Assembly (NCBI GenBank): GCA_022495995.1 | Contig: JAFEMH010000741.1 | Location: forward strand, 1 to 64,000 | Direction of reading: 5' to 3' | Source: Adenophora triphylla var. japonica | Taxonomy: Eukaryota; Streptophyta; Magnoliopsida; Asterales; Campanulaceae | Length of the DNA: 64,000 nt | The notes under the pieces: generated by a model | Told to the model about the DNA's origin: nothing | Databases searched by the model: none | The model's input: only the letters and a program-made list of their open reading frames with translations | Shown: positions 63,056 to 64,000 of the stretch, one piece after another | How the letters are laid out: each line of letters begins with the position of its first letter | Position numbering within the stretch: the first letter of the stretch is position 1 | Made by a program: the position numbers and the translations under genes

Positions 63056-64000
63056 CTGCCAAACAAGCATTGTTAAAGTGCACATCAGCTATTGGAAACC
63101 AAAATCAAAAAACGAAAGGGGAACCAGATACTGTCTATGAAATTAAAGTACAAAATGCAAATCAGCTGATCAAAAATCAATCCAATCTTCGAATAGCTTT
63201 GAAAGTTTACATGAATATTTATATGCAATAACTAATTCCTAACAATACTAGGATAAGAGACACTAATCTATAAGGATCTGGGAAAAGAAACACTAATATT
63301 ATAGGGACTAGAAATGCTAGGATAAGAAAATACTAAAATATAAGGAACTAGGAAAAGAAAACACTAAAACTATAAGGACTAGAAATATTAAATACTTTAA
63401 AATTAGGAAAATAATATTAAAAGGAATAGGAAAATACTAACTCTCATCCTGCATTCCTACTTAGATATGAAAACACTAAAACTAATTCTACTTAGATTAG
63501 ATTAACAAAAATAGTAGTCATACAACAAAGACTACAATGATTTATCTTTAAGTAATAAAACAACATAAGCAAATAATACCACATGCTTTATTCCATTGTT
63601 TTCTTGTGCATCATTTGGCCATGACACATTGTGTCCAAGCAACCAGGGATAGCAGTAACGTTCAATCAACCTGAACCAACATTTATTATTGACCTTGCCT
63701 ATGGAAGTTAAATGTTGTCTCAGTGCTTTTTCTCCACTGCTCCCTGTCATCAAGTTGCACGTTGGTGTTGACAGTGGTGAAATTGTGATGAGTGTATACT
63801 TGAAAGGGTTCTATGGATTGCCTGGGACTTGACGATGATGTCAAGGATACAAGTGGAGGTGACTATGAGACCCAAATCTCACATAGTAAATGTCCTAAAA
63901 TGCTAGTGGCTTATAATATAACACCTTGAATACTAGCTAGTAGTTCATGTTGGTGATTTTATATCATCAACTTATTTTATTGTAATGGTGATTTACTAAG
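63056..64000. other. SECA1 intron to the window edge
   Basis: AT-rich, with repeated AATACTA/AAGGACTAGAAA-type motifs at 63,240-63,420. The next upstream SECA1 exon (expected to encode the NDYLAQRD region) is not present before 64,000. Short frames such as 63,753-63,532 have no recognisable domain. Confidence 0.5.

Overview
This is nuclear DNA of a flowering plant, most likely a eudicot. It has two spliced chloroplast-protein genes with many introns, MITE families typical of angiosperms (Stowaway, Tourist, hAT, Mutator), AT-rich introns with long TA/GA microsatellites, and plant lineages of LTR retrotransposons. I cannot name the species. There is no operon, CRISPR array, rRNA or tRNA gene that I can support.

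The left half (1 to about 34.3 kb) is transposon DNA. Positions 1 to about 18.8 kb hold a decayed Ty3/gypsy element of the Tat/Ogre type. In + orientation it carries a gag tail, two divergent aspartic-protease modules, reverse transcriptase, RNase H, a second (archaeal-type) RNase H and integrase. An antisense plant-mobile-domain reading frame follows, then four different minisatellite arrays, a polypurine stretch and an LTR of about 1.9 kb with a TATA box. After a short AT-rich satellite (about 102-105 bp monomers, 18,977-19,417) comes a three-level nest. A 5'-truncated gypsy RNase H-integrase fragment (19,975-34,250) is split by an Ale-type Ty1/copia element (20,616-33,079, + strand, 185-bp LTRs). 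That element is split in turn by a copia element on the minus strand (21,768-29,726, about 1.52-kb LTRs, perfect 5-bp target duplication ATACA).

The right half is genic. A minus-strand gene for a DUF1764 protein (35,955-36,325, with a one-base frameshift near its start) probably has its leader at 37.85-38.15 kb. It would then lie head-to-head with a complete nine-exon gene for chloroplast protoporphyrinogen IX oxidase (PPO1/HEMG, 38,484-46,513, + strand, 546 aa), which makes protoporphyrin IX for haem and chlorophyll. Converging on it from the right is the chloroplast SecA translocase ATPase gene (SECA1), of which 17 exons and about 796 C-terminal residues lie at 47,530-63,055; its 5' part is outside the window. 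The introns of both genes hold short non-autonomous DNA transposons, several with exact target-site duplications.

The two complete gene models were built by hand from splice consensus and phase; all junctions fit except one SECA1 donor that reads GA instead of GT. The most interesting items are the doubled protease module and antisense mobile-domain frame of the Tat element, the alternating (dimeric) structure of its 58-bp array, the six near-palindromes in each LTR of the inner copia element, and the odd SECA1 donor. I found no clear evidence of an entirely new system.
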